Shown: positions 14,983 through 22,454 of the stretch, piece by piece
Layout of the letters: the number at the start of each line of letters is the position of its first letter
Numbering within the stretch: position 1 is the first letter of the stretch
NCBI GenBank assembly: GCA_017457045.1
Contig: JAFTIF010000001.1
Coordinates: 1-57,256 of the forward strand
From: Bacilli bacterium
GTDB taxonomy: Bacteria > Bacillota_I > Bacilli_A > RFN20 > UBA1709
Length of the DNA stretch: 57,256 nucleotides
Direction of reading: 5' to 3'
The notes under the pieces: generated by a model
Database searches by the model: none
Told to the model about the DNA's origin: nothing
The model's input: only the letters and a program-made list of their open reading frames with translations
Position numbers and translations under genes: made by a program

Positions 14983-15894
14983 ATGAGCAAAATTATTATG
15001 CCTAACTATACTAAATCATTAGTTAATATGATGGCATCAATTAGAAAGCATTATGGTTTACAAATTAACTATAATACTTTACCAGCTTTAGATGAAGAAT
15101 TATCAAAAAACTATAAAAATGTGTTAATTGTCTTATTAGATGGTATGGGAAGTAAGATTATTGAAAATTCAATTGGGAATAATAACTTTTTTACTAAGCA
15201 TAAAAAGACTGATTATCTTTCTATTTTCCCTCCTACAACAGTAGCAGCTACTACCGCAATTTTATCTACTAAAACACCATTAGAAAATGGTTGGTTAGGA
15301 TGGCATGAATACATTAAGGATGTTGATACTGATATCGCTATGTTTGGAAATCGCGGATATTATGACGCAAATGCAGTGTTTGATTATAATGTCCCTAATA
15401 AATATATGCCTTATGTTTCAATTTTAGATGAATTAAAAACAGTTGGAATTAAAACTGGAGATGTTTATCCTGCGTTTAGAAAAAATGGCGCTAAAGATTT
15501 TGATGAGTTTTTATACAAGATAAAAGAATTTATTAATAGTGATGATTCAAGAAAATTCTGTTATTGCTATTGGGAACAACCAGATCATGTATTACATGAT
15601 GAAGGATGTTTAAGTAAAGAGGCAAGAGATACTATTCAAGAATTAAATGATAAGATGGAAAAATTTTATAATGAAGAGTTAGACGAAGATACATTAATTA
15701 TTGTTACTGCTGACCATGGTCATTATGATATTGAAGACTTGAATTTATATGGATATCCTAAGATTTTAGAACTATTGGAAAGACTTCCTAGTATTGAACC
15801 TAGAGCTAGAACATTCTTTGTAAAAAAAGTAAAAGATAAAGAATTTGTTGAAGAGTTTAATTCATTATGTAAAGATGATTTTATTTTATTATAA
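14983..15894 (+). CDS. Alkaline-phosphatase-superfamily protein, truncated by an in-frame stop
   Basis: A 303-residue product of the nucleotide pyrophosphatase/phosphodiesterase-like branch of the alkaline phosphatase superfamily. It has metal-binding Asp in VLLDGMGS, the Thr nucleophile region PPTTVAATTAIL, ligands in WEQPDHVLHDEG and TADHGHYD. A TAA at 15892-15894 ends it after DFILL, but the same frame continues for 72 codons to 16113 and encodes the family's usual C-terminus including the last metal ligand His (ATHAGLTEDEM). The truncated product should lack a complete metal site. ATG 14983 follows AGAGGTG and the gene is coupled to the dipeptidase gene. Confidence 0.8.
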   Translation: MSKIIMPNYTKSLVNMMASIRKHYGLQINYNTLPALDEELSKNYKNVLIVLLDGMGSKIIENSIGNNNFFTKHKKTDYLSIFPPTTVAATTAILSTKTPLENGWLGWHEYIKDVDTDIAMFGNRGYYDANAVFDYNVPNKYMPYVSILDELKTVGIKTGDVYPAFRKNGAKDFDEFLYKIKEFINSDDSRKFCYCYWEQPDHVLHDEGCLSKEARDTIQELNDKMEKFYNEELDEDTLIIVTADHGHYDIEDLNLYGYPKILELLERLPSIEPRARTFFVKKVKDKEFVEEFNSLCKDDFILL

Positions 15895-16113
15895 AAAGAA
15901 GAAGTTTTTGAAAAAAATATTTTTGGTGTAGGTAATCCTCATCCAACAACAGAATATACAATTGGTGATTATACTGCATTAGCTATTGGAAGAAAAACAT
16001 TTTCTTATCATGAGAATCTTGAAGAAAAACAATTCGAGGCCACTCATGCAGGATTAACAGAGGATGAAATGACAATCCCTTTAATTTTATTAACTAAGAA
16101 GAGTCGAATTTAA
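15895..16113 (+). pseudogene. Orphaned C-terminal part of the phosphatase-family gene
   Basis: It is in frame with 14983-15894 after the TAA. It reads KEEVFEKNIFGVGNPHPTTE, then a core with IGDYTALAIG and ATHAGLTEDEMTIPLILL, which is the normal tail of the family and holds a metal-binding His. The native terminator (16100-16127) directly follows its TAA, showing that 16113 was the original gene end. A one-base change (for instance TCA to TAA) explains the break. Confidence 0.75.
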
Positions 16114-16127
16114 TTCGTCTCTTTTTT
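16100..16127 (+). terminator. Rho-independent terminator
   Basis: AGAG-T-CGAAT (16100-16109) pairs with ATTCG-T-CTCT (16113-16122) with one T-T mismatch, followed by a T run. Confidence 0.75.
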
Positions 16128-16173
16128 GTTTATTTATTATTAATTTGACCATCATTTTATTGAGGTGAAATTA

Positions 16174-16392
16174 ATGAATAAAGAAGATAAATTAAGACGT
16201 CAAAAAAAGCTTGCTAAAGTATTTATTGAAATGGGAATGGATTTAGATTTAGTAGAACAAATCTCTGGATTATCAAAAGAGGAAATTCAATATGATAATT
16301 CTATTGACATAGATAAACAAACTATATATAATAGTTTACGCAAATCAAAAAACGACTCTTATTCAGAACCGCGAGATAGAGGAAATCGATGA
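16174..16392 (+). CDS. Small charged protein; 3' end overlaps the SAM riboswitch
   Basis: A 72-residue soluble protein. Residues 10-40 (KLAKVFIEMGMDLDLVEQIS, then GLSKEEIQ) resemble the short motif found at the C-terminus of Rpn/PD-(D/E)XK-type proteins, but no nuclease domain is present. ATG 16174 lies 6 bases after GAGGTG. The last 13 codons and the stop fall inside the SAM-I aptamer, so the C-terminal residues are dictated by RNA structure. It may be real or a remnant; function is unknown. Confidence 0.5.
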   Translation: MNKEDKLRRQKKLAKVFIEMGMDLDLVEQISGLSKEEIQYDNSIDIDKQTIYNSLRKSKNDSYSEPRDRGNR

Positions 16393-16503
16393 TACGGTAG
16401 CAACCCTAGAAATAGTAGGTGCTTAATTCCCAGCAAGTTTAACTTGATCGATAAGAGGAAGCATTATTTTACGAGTGACTTCCTTTCTGCGGGAAGTTTT
16501 TTG
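16354..16503 (+). promoter_or_regulatory. SAM-I riboswitch (S box) controlling metK
   Basis: P1 is CTCTTAT (16356-16362) with ATAAGAG (16451-16457). The conserved core elements GATGATACGG-TAGCAACC (16389 onward) and GGTGCTTAATTCC (16419 onward) match the S-box pattern. The terminator stem is ACTTCC (16478-16483) with GGGAAGT (16491-16497) and a T run. AGGAAG (16456-16461) can pair with CTTCCT (16479-16484) as an antiterminator. SAM binding is expected to stop transcription before metK. Confidence 0.9.
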
Positions 16504-16526
16504 TTTTTATGGCAGGAGGAAGAATT

Positions 16527-17684
16527 ATGGCAAAATTATTTACATCTGAGTCTGTAGGTCCGGGACATCCAGATAAAATTTGTGACCAAGTAAGTGATGC
16601 GATTTTAGATGCTTGTATGGCTCAAGACCCTATGTCTAGAGTTGCTTGTGAATGTTTCACTACTAATGAATTATTTGTTGTAGGTGGAGAAATTACAACA
16701 AAAGCTGTAGTTAATTATGAAGAAATTGTTCGTAATACATTAAGAAAAATTGGTTATACAGATGCTTCGTTAGGAATCGGAGCTGATACTTGTAAAGTAC
16801 AAGTTGTAATCACAACTCAATCACCAGACATTGCTCAAGGAGTTGATAGTTCATTAGATGATAACGAAACAGGTGCAGGCGACCAAGGAATTATGTTTGG
16901 CTATGCAACTGATGAAACACCTGCATATATGCCTTTACCAATTTTCTTATCACATAGACTTGTTGAAAGAGCAGATGTTTTAAGAAAATCAGGTGAGTTT
17001 AAATATGCAAGACCAGATATGAAGTCTCAAGTAACAGTTGATTATGCAGATCCTAGTAATATTAAAATAGTTTCAGTATTAATGTCTATTCAACATGATC
17101 CTGATTTTGATGAAAAAGAATTTAAATCTTATATTAAAGAAAACGTTATTGATTATGTTATGAAATCATATAATTTAAATCTTGATTACTCAGTATTAAT
17201 TAATCCAACAGGAAGATTTGTAGTAGGTGGACCTGAAGGAGATACAGGATTAACAGGAAGAAAAATTATTGTTGATACTTACGGAGGTACTGCTGCTCAT
17301 GGTGGTGGTGCATTCTCAGGTAAAGACTGTACAAAAGTTGATAGAAGTGCTGCATACATGGCAAGATACATTGCTAAAAACTTAGTAGCAGCTGGTGTTG
17401 CTGAAAGAATTCAAATTCAATTAGCATACGCAATTGGAGTTTCTCAACCTACATCAGTTAATGTTAAAGGCTATGAAACAGCTAAGTTTACATATGATGA
17501 AATTGTTAAATGTATTAGAACTTTATTCCCATTAACACCAACAGGAATTATCAAATGCTTTGACTTAAGAAGACCAATTTATGAACAAACTGCAACTTAT
17601 GGTCACTTTGGTAGAGACGATTTAGATTTACCTTGGGAAAAATTAGATAAAGTTGAAGAAATTAAAGAATACTTTGGATTATAA
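16527..17684 (+). CDS. metK: S-adenosylmethionine synthetase
   Basis: A 385-residue cytosolic enzyme that makes SAM from methionine and ATP; the length is normal. Conserved segments seen are FTSESVGPGHPDKICDQVSD, GAGDQGIMFGYA, the P-loop-like GRFVVGGPEGDTGLTGRKI with DTYGG following, and GAFSGKDCTKVDRSAAY. ATG 16527 is chosen because AGGAGGAA lies just before it; the ATG at 16509 precedes the ribosome site. It is controlled by the SAM-I riboswitch directly upstream, a product-feedback loop. Confidence 0.97.
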   Translation: MAKLFTSESVGPGHPDKICDQVSDAILDACMAQDPMSRVACECFTTNELFVVGGEITTKAVVNYEEIVRNTLRKIGYTDASLGIGADTCKVQVVITTQSPDIAQGVDSSLDDNETGAGDQGIMFGYATDETPAYMPLPIFLSHRLVERADVLRKSGEFKYARPDMKSQVTVDYADPSNIKIVSVLMSIQHDPDFDEKEFKSYIKENVIDYVMKSYNLNLDYSVLINPTGRFVVGGPEGDTGLTGRKIIVDTYGGTAAHGGGAFSGKDCTKVDRSAAYMARYIAKNLVAAGVAERIQIQLAYAIGVSQPTSVNVKGYETAKFTYDEIVKCIRTLFPLTPTGIIKCFDLRRPIYEQTATYGHFGRDDLDLPWEKLDKVEEIKEYFGL

Positions 17685-17690
17685 AAAAAT

Positions 17691-17719
17691 AACTAAGGAT
17701 CGCTCCTTAGTTTTTTTGT
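17691..17719 (+). terminator. Rho-independent terminator of metK
   Basis: AACTAAGGA (17691-17699) pairs with TCCTTAGTT (17704-17712) and a T run follows. Confidence 0.9.
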
Positions 17720-17923
17720 TATTTTTTTAATAAAATAAAAAATGCCTAAAAACTTTAAGCACCCACATATATAATTATTTCATATATTTTTAATCTTGTC
17801 AATGACTAAGGTTTAATATATATAATATATTAAAAATTATTAAATTTTTCACAATTTTTTATGTAAATTTGTGTTCAAAATATAATTTGCATGCTATAAT
17901 TAAATTGTAAGGAGGAGTAACTT

Positions 17924-18454
17924 ATGAAATATCAAATAATAGGAAAGAATATTAAAGTTACCGAAGGTATCAAAGACAAAGTAGTCAAAAAATTGGATTT
18001 ATTAGAAAAATATCTAATTATTAAAGATGATACCGATTGTCGTGTTGTAGTAAGTGTAGAAACATTAGTACACAAAATCGAAGTCACAATTCCTACAAAA
18101 TATGCTATCTTAAGAGCTGAAGTTGTAGACCAAGATTTATACAATGCGATTGATTTAGTAGTTGATAAGCTAGAAGATCAACTACGCCGCGCAAAGACTA
18201 AGATGGATAGAAGACATCGTGAAAGTCTTGGAAGATCATTCGATATTGATGCAATTGAAGATATCGAAGTTGAAGAAATCCCTGTAAAAACAAAATCTAT
18301 TTCTGTTGACATTATGGATTTAGACACAGCAATTGCAAACTTAGAATTATTAGGCCACTCATTCTACATTTATAGAGATGATGAAGAAGAGAAAGTAGCA
18401 GTAGTATATAAAAGAAGAAATGGTGGATATGGCCTAATCGAAATTGAAAACTAA
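17924..18454 (+). CDS. hpf: Ribosome hibernation promoting factor, long form
   Basis: A 176-residue protein. Residues 1-100 form the HPF/YfiA ribosome-binding domain (YQIIGKNIKVTEGIKDKVVK, later HKIEVTIP and LYNAIDLVVDKLEDQLRRAK). Residues about 120-176 are the C-terminal dimerisation domain of the long form (VDIMDLDTAIANLELLGHSF...YRDDEEEKVAVVYKRRNGGYG). The long form dimerises 70S ribosomes into inactive 100S particles in stationary phase. ATG 17924 follows AAGGAGGAG. It is monocistronic with its own terminator. Confidence 0.95.
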   Translation: MKYQIIGKNIKVTEGIKDKVVKKLDLLEKYLIIKDDTDCRVVVSVETLVHKIEVTIPTKYAILRAEVVDQDLYNAIDLVVDKLEDQLRRAKTKMDRRHRESLGRSFDIDAIEDIEVEEIPVKTKSISVDIMDLDTAIANLELLGHSFYIYRDDEEEKVAVVYKRRNGGYGLIEIEN

Positions 18455-18464
18455 ATAGAATTAT

Positions 18465-18490
18465 AAAGTGAGGCGAAAGTCTCACTTTTC
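18465..18490 (+). terminator. Rho-independent terminator of hpf
   Basis: AAAGTGAG (18465-18472) pairs with CTCACTTT (18481-18488), with a short T tract. Confidence 0.8.
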
Positions 18491-18563
18491 TATTGTAAAT
18501 ATTTTGATATTCTTTTATTATTATGCTAAAATAAACGAGTAAGGTTTTTAGGAGGAAGTATAT

Positions 18564-18800
18564 ATGATTTATAAAACAGCAGGTACTTGTTCTAGAGAAA
18601 TTCATTTTGAAGTAGAAGAAGGTAAGATTAAAGGAGTTAAATTCATTGGGGGTTGTAATGGAAACCTTCAAGGTATTTCTAAATTAGTTGAAGGAATGGA
18701 TGTAAATGAAGCTATCAAAAGATTAGAAGGAATTAGTTGTAATGGACGTCCAACATCTTGTCCTGACCAATTAGCAAGAGCATTAAAACAAACTTTATAA
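18564..18800 (+). CDS. TIGR03905-type TSCPD domain protein
   Basis: A 78-residue cytosolic protein that matches the short TSCPD family: N-terminal GTCSREIHFE, central FIGGCNGNLQGISKLVEGMD, and C-terminal CNGRPTSCPDQLARAL. The domain name comes from the TSCPD motif, also found at the end of some vitamin B12-dependent ribonucleotide reductases; four Cys may bind metal. Its role is unknown. AGGAGG precedes ATG 18564. Confidence 0.9.
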   Translation: MIYKTAGTCSREIHFEVEEGKIKGVKFIGGCNGNLQGISKLVEGMDVNEAIKRLEGISCNGRPTSCPDQLARALKQTL

Positions 18801-18805
18801 TAAAT

Positions 18806-18832
18806 AGTCTATCTTTTATAGATAGGCTTTTT
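18806..18832 (+). terminator. Rho-independent terminator
   Basis: AGTCTATC (18806-18813) pairs with GATAGGCT (18821-18828, one T-G) followed by T residues. Confidence 0.8.
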
Positions 18833-18879
18833 ATTTATATATTTTCAAACAAGTATCATATAATATTTTAGGTGATATT

Positions 18880-19665
18880 ATGGGTACTTTTTTAATTTGG
18901 GTTATTGGAAAAGATCAATACAGTGAGGGTTTGATTTATTACTTAAGTAAAATGGATAATGTATTAATTTCTACAACTAACGTTGAATATGTTAATGATA
19001 AAGTAAGAATCCTTAGTCCATGTGATATGAATGAACTTAAAGCAGATGCGATTATTCTTCCTTATAGTCATAATATATCTTTAGGGAAAGTTGGAAGATT
19101 ACAACTAAATGAAGATTTTTTTGAAAAGCAAAAAGATGCATTATTTTTCTCAACCAATATTTCAAATTATAGTAAAAATTTTGCTCATAAAAATAAGATT
19201 AAACTTTATTCATTATTTGACCTTGAGCAGACTAAAGAAGTTAAAAAAATTGCAATAATTGATTTAATATTACTTGCTGTAATAGAGCATAGTGAAATAA
19301 TGTTACAACATATCGATTTTGGAATAATTCAAGACAATGAATTGTCATCTACATTAATTGATTATTTCACTAAATCAAATTTGTCTTATGTAATTTCAGA
19401 CAACATTGATAGTTTGTTAGATCAAAATGTAATAATAGTCCCTACTGATAAAGCATTGGATAAATCTAAACTAGAAAAATACAAATCTAATCCATTTCTA
19501 ATTATTAATCTTTATGAAGATAATCTATCATTTAGTATAATTAAAAATTCACGAATCATAAAAGTTTATTCTTTACGTATGACACGTTATGCATTGTTAA
19601 GTTATGCCTATTCTTTTTCTGAAGGAATTTATAATCTATTGATTAACTCTAATCAACAAAAATGA
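18880..19665 (+). CDS. Divergent dipicolinate synthase subunit A-like protein (SpoVFA/DpaA)
   Basis: A 261-residue protein. The N-terminal half follows the DpaA plan: a first strand WVIGKDQYSEGLIYYLSK, then ADAIILPYSHN with GKVGRLQLNEDFFE, a strand ALFFSTNISN, then IKLYSLFDLEQTKEV and an ILLAVIEHSEIML helix at the place of the usual AEGA...ENT segment. In DpaA this is followed by a Rossmann GxGxxG binding NADPH; here the equivalent reads FGIIQDNELSSTLIDYF and lacks the glycines. DpaA with DpaB makes dipicolinate during sporulation. The next gene is dapA, which supplies the precursor. No dpaB is in the window. The assignment is by pattern, moderately sure. Confidence 0.6.
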   Translation: MGTFLIWVIGKDQYSEGLIYYLSKMDNVLISTTNVEYVNDKVRILSPCDMNELKADAIILPYSHNISLGKVGRLQLNEDFFEKQKDALFFSTNISNYSKNFAHKNKIKLYSLFDLEQTKEVKKIAIIDLILLAVIEHSEIMLQHIDFGIIQDNELSSTLIDYFTKSNLSYVISDNIDSLLDQNVIIVPTDKALDKSKLEKYKSNPFLIINLYEDNLSFSIIKNSRIIKVYSLRMTRYALLSYAYSFSEGIYNLLINSNQQK

Positions 19666-19712
19666 TATTTGTGCATATATTATTCTAGGTGTTTTAACTA
19701 GGAGGAATGTGA

Positions 19713-20573
19713 ATGTTTGGAAAAGTAATTAGTGCGATACCAACTCCATTTGATAAAGAAGATAATATTGATACTTTAACTTTAGAACAATATTTGATTA
19801 ATATTGGAAATAGTGGAAGTAGTGCAATTGTTGCGGGTGGTTCCACAGGAGAAGGAACTAGCTTATCTTTAGAAGAAAGATTATATTTATTTGAATTATG
19901 TAAAAAATTAGCTCCAAGCGGTTTGAAAGTTATTGCAAATATAGGAACTAATAATACAAACCAAACTATTAATCTAGTTTGTATGGCGGATTTTTTAGAT
20001 TTAGATGGATATTTATGCATAGTCCCATATTATGTGTTGCCTACACAAGAAGGAATATTTCAACATTTTAAAGCTATCGCAGATGCAACTGATAAACCGA
20101 TAATTCTATATAATTGTCCAAAAAGATGTGGATGTAATATAGAAGCTAATACTGTATTAAGATTAGTGAAAGAATGTCCTAATATTGTAGGAATTAAACA
20201 TGCATCAAAAGATATGAAATTAATAAGTGAAATAAGAGCATTAGTTCCTGATTTTTTAATTTATGTTGGCGAGGATTCATCTTTACTTGATGGTCTAAAT
20301 AATGGCGCGGATGGAACGATATCTGTTATTTCTAATCTTATTGGAATGGATGTAAAAGAAATAATTGATAATCATCAAAAAGGGGTAAAAGATGAATCAC
20401 TAATTGAATATTATGATATTATGGTCGAACTTTTAAGTTGTTCAACAAACCCTATACCATTAAAATATATTCTTAGTAAAAAGTATTCAAATTTCAAACA
20501 TCTAAGATTACCACTTACAAAATTAGATTACGATAAAAGAATTAAAATAGATAAGATTCTAGGTTTAAATTAG
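19713..20573 (+). CDS. dapA: 4-hydroxy-tetrahydrodipicolinate synthase
   Basis: A 286-residue aldolase-fold enzyme that condenses pyruvate with aspartate semialdehyde, the first step of the lysine/diaminopimelate branch and the source of dipicolinate. It has the family GGSTGEGTSLSLEE loop, the catalytic Tyr in IILYNCPKR, the Schiff-base Lys in VGIKHASKDM and GEDSSLLDGLNNGADG. AGGAGGAA precedes ATG 19713. It lies 47 bases after the DpaA-like gene with no terminator between, suggesting an operon for dipicolinate or cell-wall precursor supply. Confidence 0.92.
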   Translation: MFGKVISAIPTPFDKEDNIDTLTLEQYLINIGNSGSSAIVAGGSTGEGTSLSLEERLYLFELCKKLAPSGLKVIANIGTNNTNQTINLVCMADFLDLDGYLCIVPYYVLPTQEGIFQHFKAIADATDKPIILYNCPKRCGCNIEANTVLRLVKECPNIVGIKHASKDMKLISEIRALVPDFLIYVGEDSSLLDGLNNGADGTISVISNLIGMDVKEIIDNHQKGVKDESLIEYYDIMVELLSCSTNPIPLKYILSKKYSNFKHLRLPLTKLDYDKRIKIDKILGLN

Positions 20574-20597
20574 AAAAGGATTTATTCCTTTTTTATT
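20574..20597 (+). terminator. Rho-independent terminator of dapA
   Basis: AAAAGGA (20574-20580) pairs with TCCTTTT (20586-20592), followed by T residues. Confidence 0.75.
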
Positions 20598-20690
20598 TTA
20601 GCTTGAAATAAAAAATAATCTTTTTATTGTTAAACAATAAATAGTTGTGTATAATTAAATAGAAGAAAATTTTGATTAGGAGAGATAATT

Positions 20691-22358
20691 ATGTCTAATA
20701 GAGTTAGAATTTTTGCCTTAGGTGGACTAGACGAAAATGGTAAAAACATGTACGTTTTAGAAATTAACGAAGATATTTTTGTGTTCGAAGCTGGTATTAA
20801 ATATCCTGAAAAATTTATGCCTGGTATTGATATGATTATTCCTAAATATGATTATCTTTTAGAACACAAGGATCGAATTAAAGCAATATTTATTTCACAT
20901 GGCCATGACGAAGTTATGGCAGGTTTAGCATACATTACAAAAGATATTAAAGCCCCAATTTATTGTAGTAAAGTAACAAATAGATTGATTGACGATACAA
21001 CTTCTAGATTGGGATTCACTCCAAATTACAATTATCATATTATTAATGCAGGTGATGAAATTGAAATCGCTGGACATAAAGTTATTTTCTTTGCAACTAC
21101 TCACTCAATCAGCCAAAGTTTAGGTATTGCAGTTGATACAGGTGATGGTTATGTAGTTTATACTGGAAACTTTATTATAGATTATGGTACATTACCTCAA
21201 TATCAAACAGATATTAATTTCATTTCTCGTTTAGGTGATAAAAAAGTATTATGCTTATTAGCAGAATCAAATGGTAGTGATAAAGATGGATTTACATCAC
21301 CAAAACATAAGTTAACACCAGTTGTAGAACCTGTATTCTCACAAACAAATGGTCGTATTATTTTCTCAATGCATGCTCAAAACATTTTTGGTATCCGTGA
21401 GATTTTAGACTTAGCAGTTAAATATAAAAGAAAAATTCTTATTTATAATAAGCAAATTGAAAACTTATATAAACATCCTTTAACTGAATATGCTACTTCA
21501 TCAATTCCACAAAATTATTTCTTAAAACTTGATGAAGTAAATAGACCAGGTAATGAAAATATTGTAATTATTATCAGTGAAATCGGTGAAAGATTAATGC
21601 ATGCATTATCAAAAGTTATCGGTGGTGGATCAAGACATATCATTATTAGACCAACTGATACATTTATTGTTGCTAATCGTCCTTTAGCAGGCCTTGAAAT
21701 GATTCAAACAAAGATTGTTGATGATATTTATAGAACTGGTTGTAAAGTAATTAACGTATCTAAAAAACAAGTATTTTCAATGCACCCACATGCAGAAGAC
21801 TTAAAGATGATGATTTCTTTATTAAGACCTAAATATTATATGCCAGTTGATGGACCATATAATAAATTAATCGCTAATGCGCAAGTTGCGGTTGAAATGA
21901 ATGCCGGATATAATCACTCAAATGTTTTTGTTTATGATAATGGTATGGTTGCATTATTTGAAGATGGAGTATATAAAGGATTCCAAGAAACAATTGAAAC
22001 TGGAGACGTTATGATTGATGGACTTGGAGTTGGAGACGTTGGCGGAAGTGTTATCAACGATAGACAAAAACTTGCTGATGATGGTGTCGTAATTTTGGGT
22101 ATTACTGTTGATACTAAAAATAGAGAAATTGTAGCTGGACCTGATGTTCAAATGAGAGGTGTAATCTTCTTAAAAGATGCTGATGATTTCGTTACAAATT
22201 TAATTAAATTATTCGAAGAAACTGTCATGGAACACTTGATGGATGATACTATTTCATTCCCTGAAACTAAAGTAAAAATTCGTGATAAAGTTCACTTCTT
22301 TATAAGAAAATCTACAGGTAAAGAACCATTAATTATGCCTGTAATTATTGAAATCTAA
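20691..22358 (+). CDS. rnjB: Ribonuclease J2-type protein with degenerate active site
   Basis: A 555-residue beta-lactamase/beta-CASP protein of the RNase J family (normal length). The family core LGGLDENGKNMYVLE is present. The metal motif HxHxDH, seen as HGHEDH in active RNase J1, reads HGHDEV here (residues 70-75), so the Asp and second His are lost. The later segments read SMHPHAEDLKMM and MPVDGPYNK where J1 has SGHAS and PVHGEY. The C-terminal domain is intact. Loss of these residues is typical of RNase J2, which partners with J1 in mRNA decay and rRNA maturation. It stands alone between terminators. Confidence 0.85.
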   Translation: MSNRVRIFALGGLDENGKNMYVLEINEDIFVFEAGIKYPEKFMPGIDMIIPKYDYLLEHKDRIKAIFISHGHDEVMAGLAYITKDIKAPIYCSKVTNRLIDDTTSRLGFTPNYNYHIINAGDEIEIAGHKVIFFATTHSISQSLGIAVDTGDGYVVYTGNFIIDYGTLPQYQTDINFISRLGDKKVLCLLAESNGSDKDGFTSPKHKLTPVVEPVFSQTNGRIIFSMHAQNIFGIREILDLAVKYKRKILIYNKQIENLYKHPLTEYATSSIPQNYFLKLDEVNRPGNENIVIIISEIGERLMHALSKVIGGGSRHIIIRPTDTFIVANRPLAGLEMIQTKIVDDIYRTGCKVINVSKKQVFSMHPHAEDLKMMISLLRPKYYMPVDGPYNKLIANAQVAVEMNAGYNHSNVFVYDNGMVALFEDGVYKGFQETIETGDVMIDGLGVGDVGGSVINDRQKLADDGVVILGITVDTKNREIVAGPDVQMRGVIFLKDADDFVTNLIKLFEETVMEHLMDDTISFPETKVKIRDKVHFFIRKSTGKEPLIMPVIIEI

Positions 22359-22360
22359 GA

Positions 22361-22388
22361 AATACGATGTTTTACATCGTATTTTTTT
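22361..22388 (+). terminator. Rho-independent terminator
   Basis: AATACGATG (22361-22369) pairs perfectly with CATCGTATT (22375-22383), followed by a T run. Confidence 0.9.
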
Positions 22389-22454
22389 ATAAATTTCCTT
22401 AAAAAAGTTTACTTTTTTATCATAAATGCTCTATAATAAATAATGGTGATAGTC

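Noticed and set aside
16354..16503. S(MK) or SAM-II riboswitch
   Set aside because: The P1 pairing and the GATGATACGG...GCAACC core match SAM-I, and a terminator follows.
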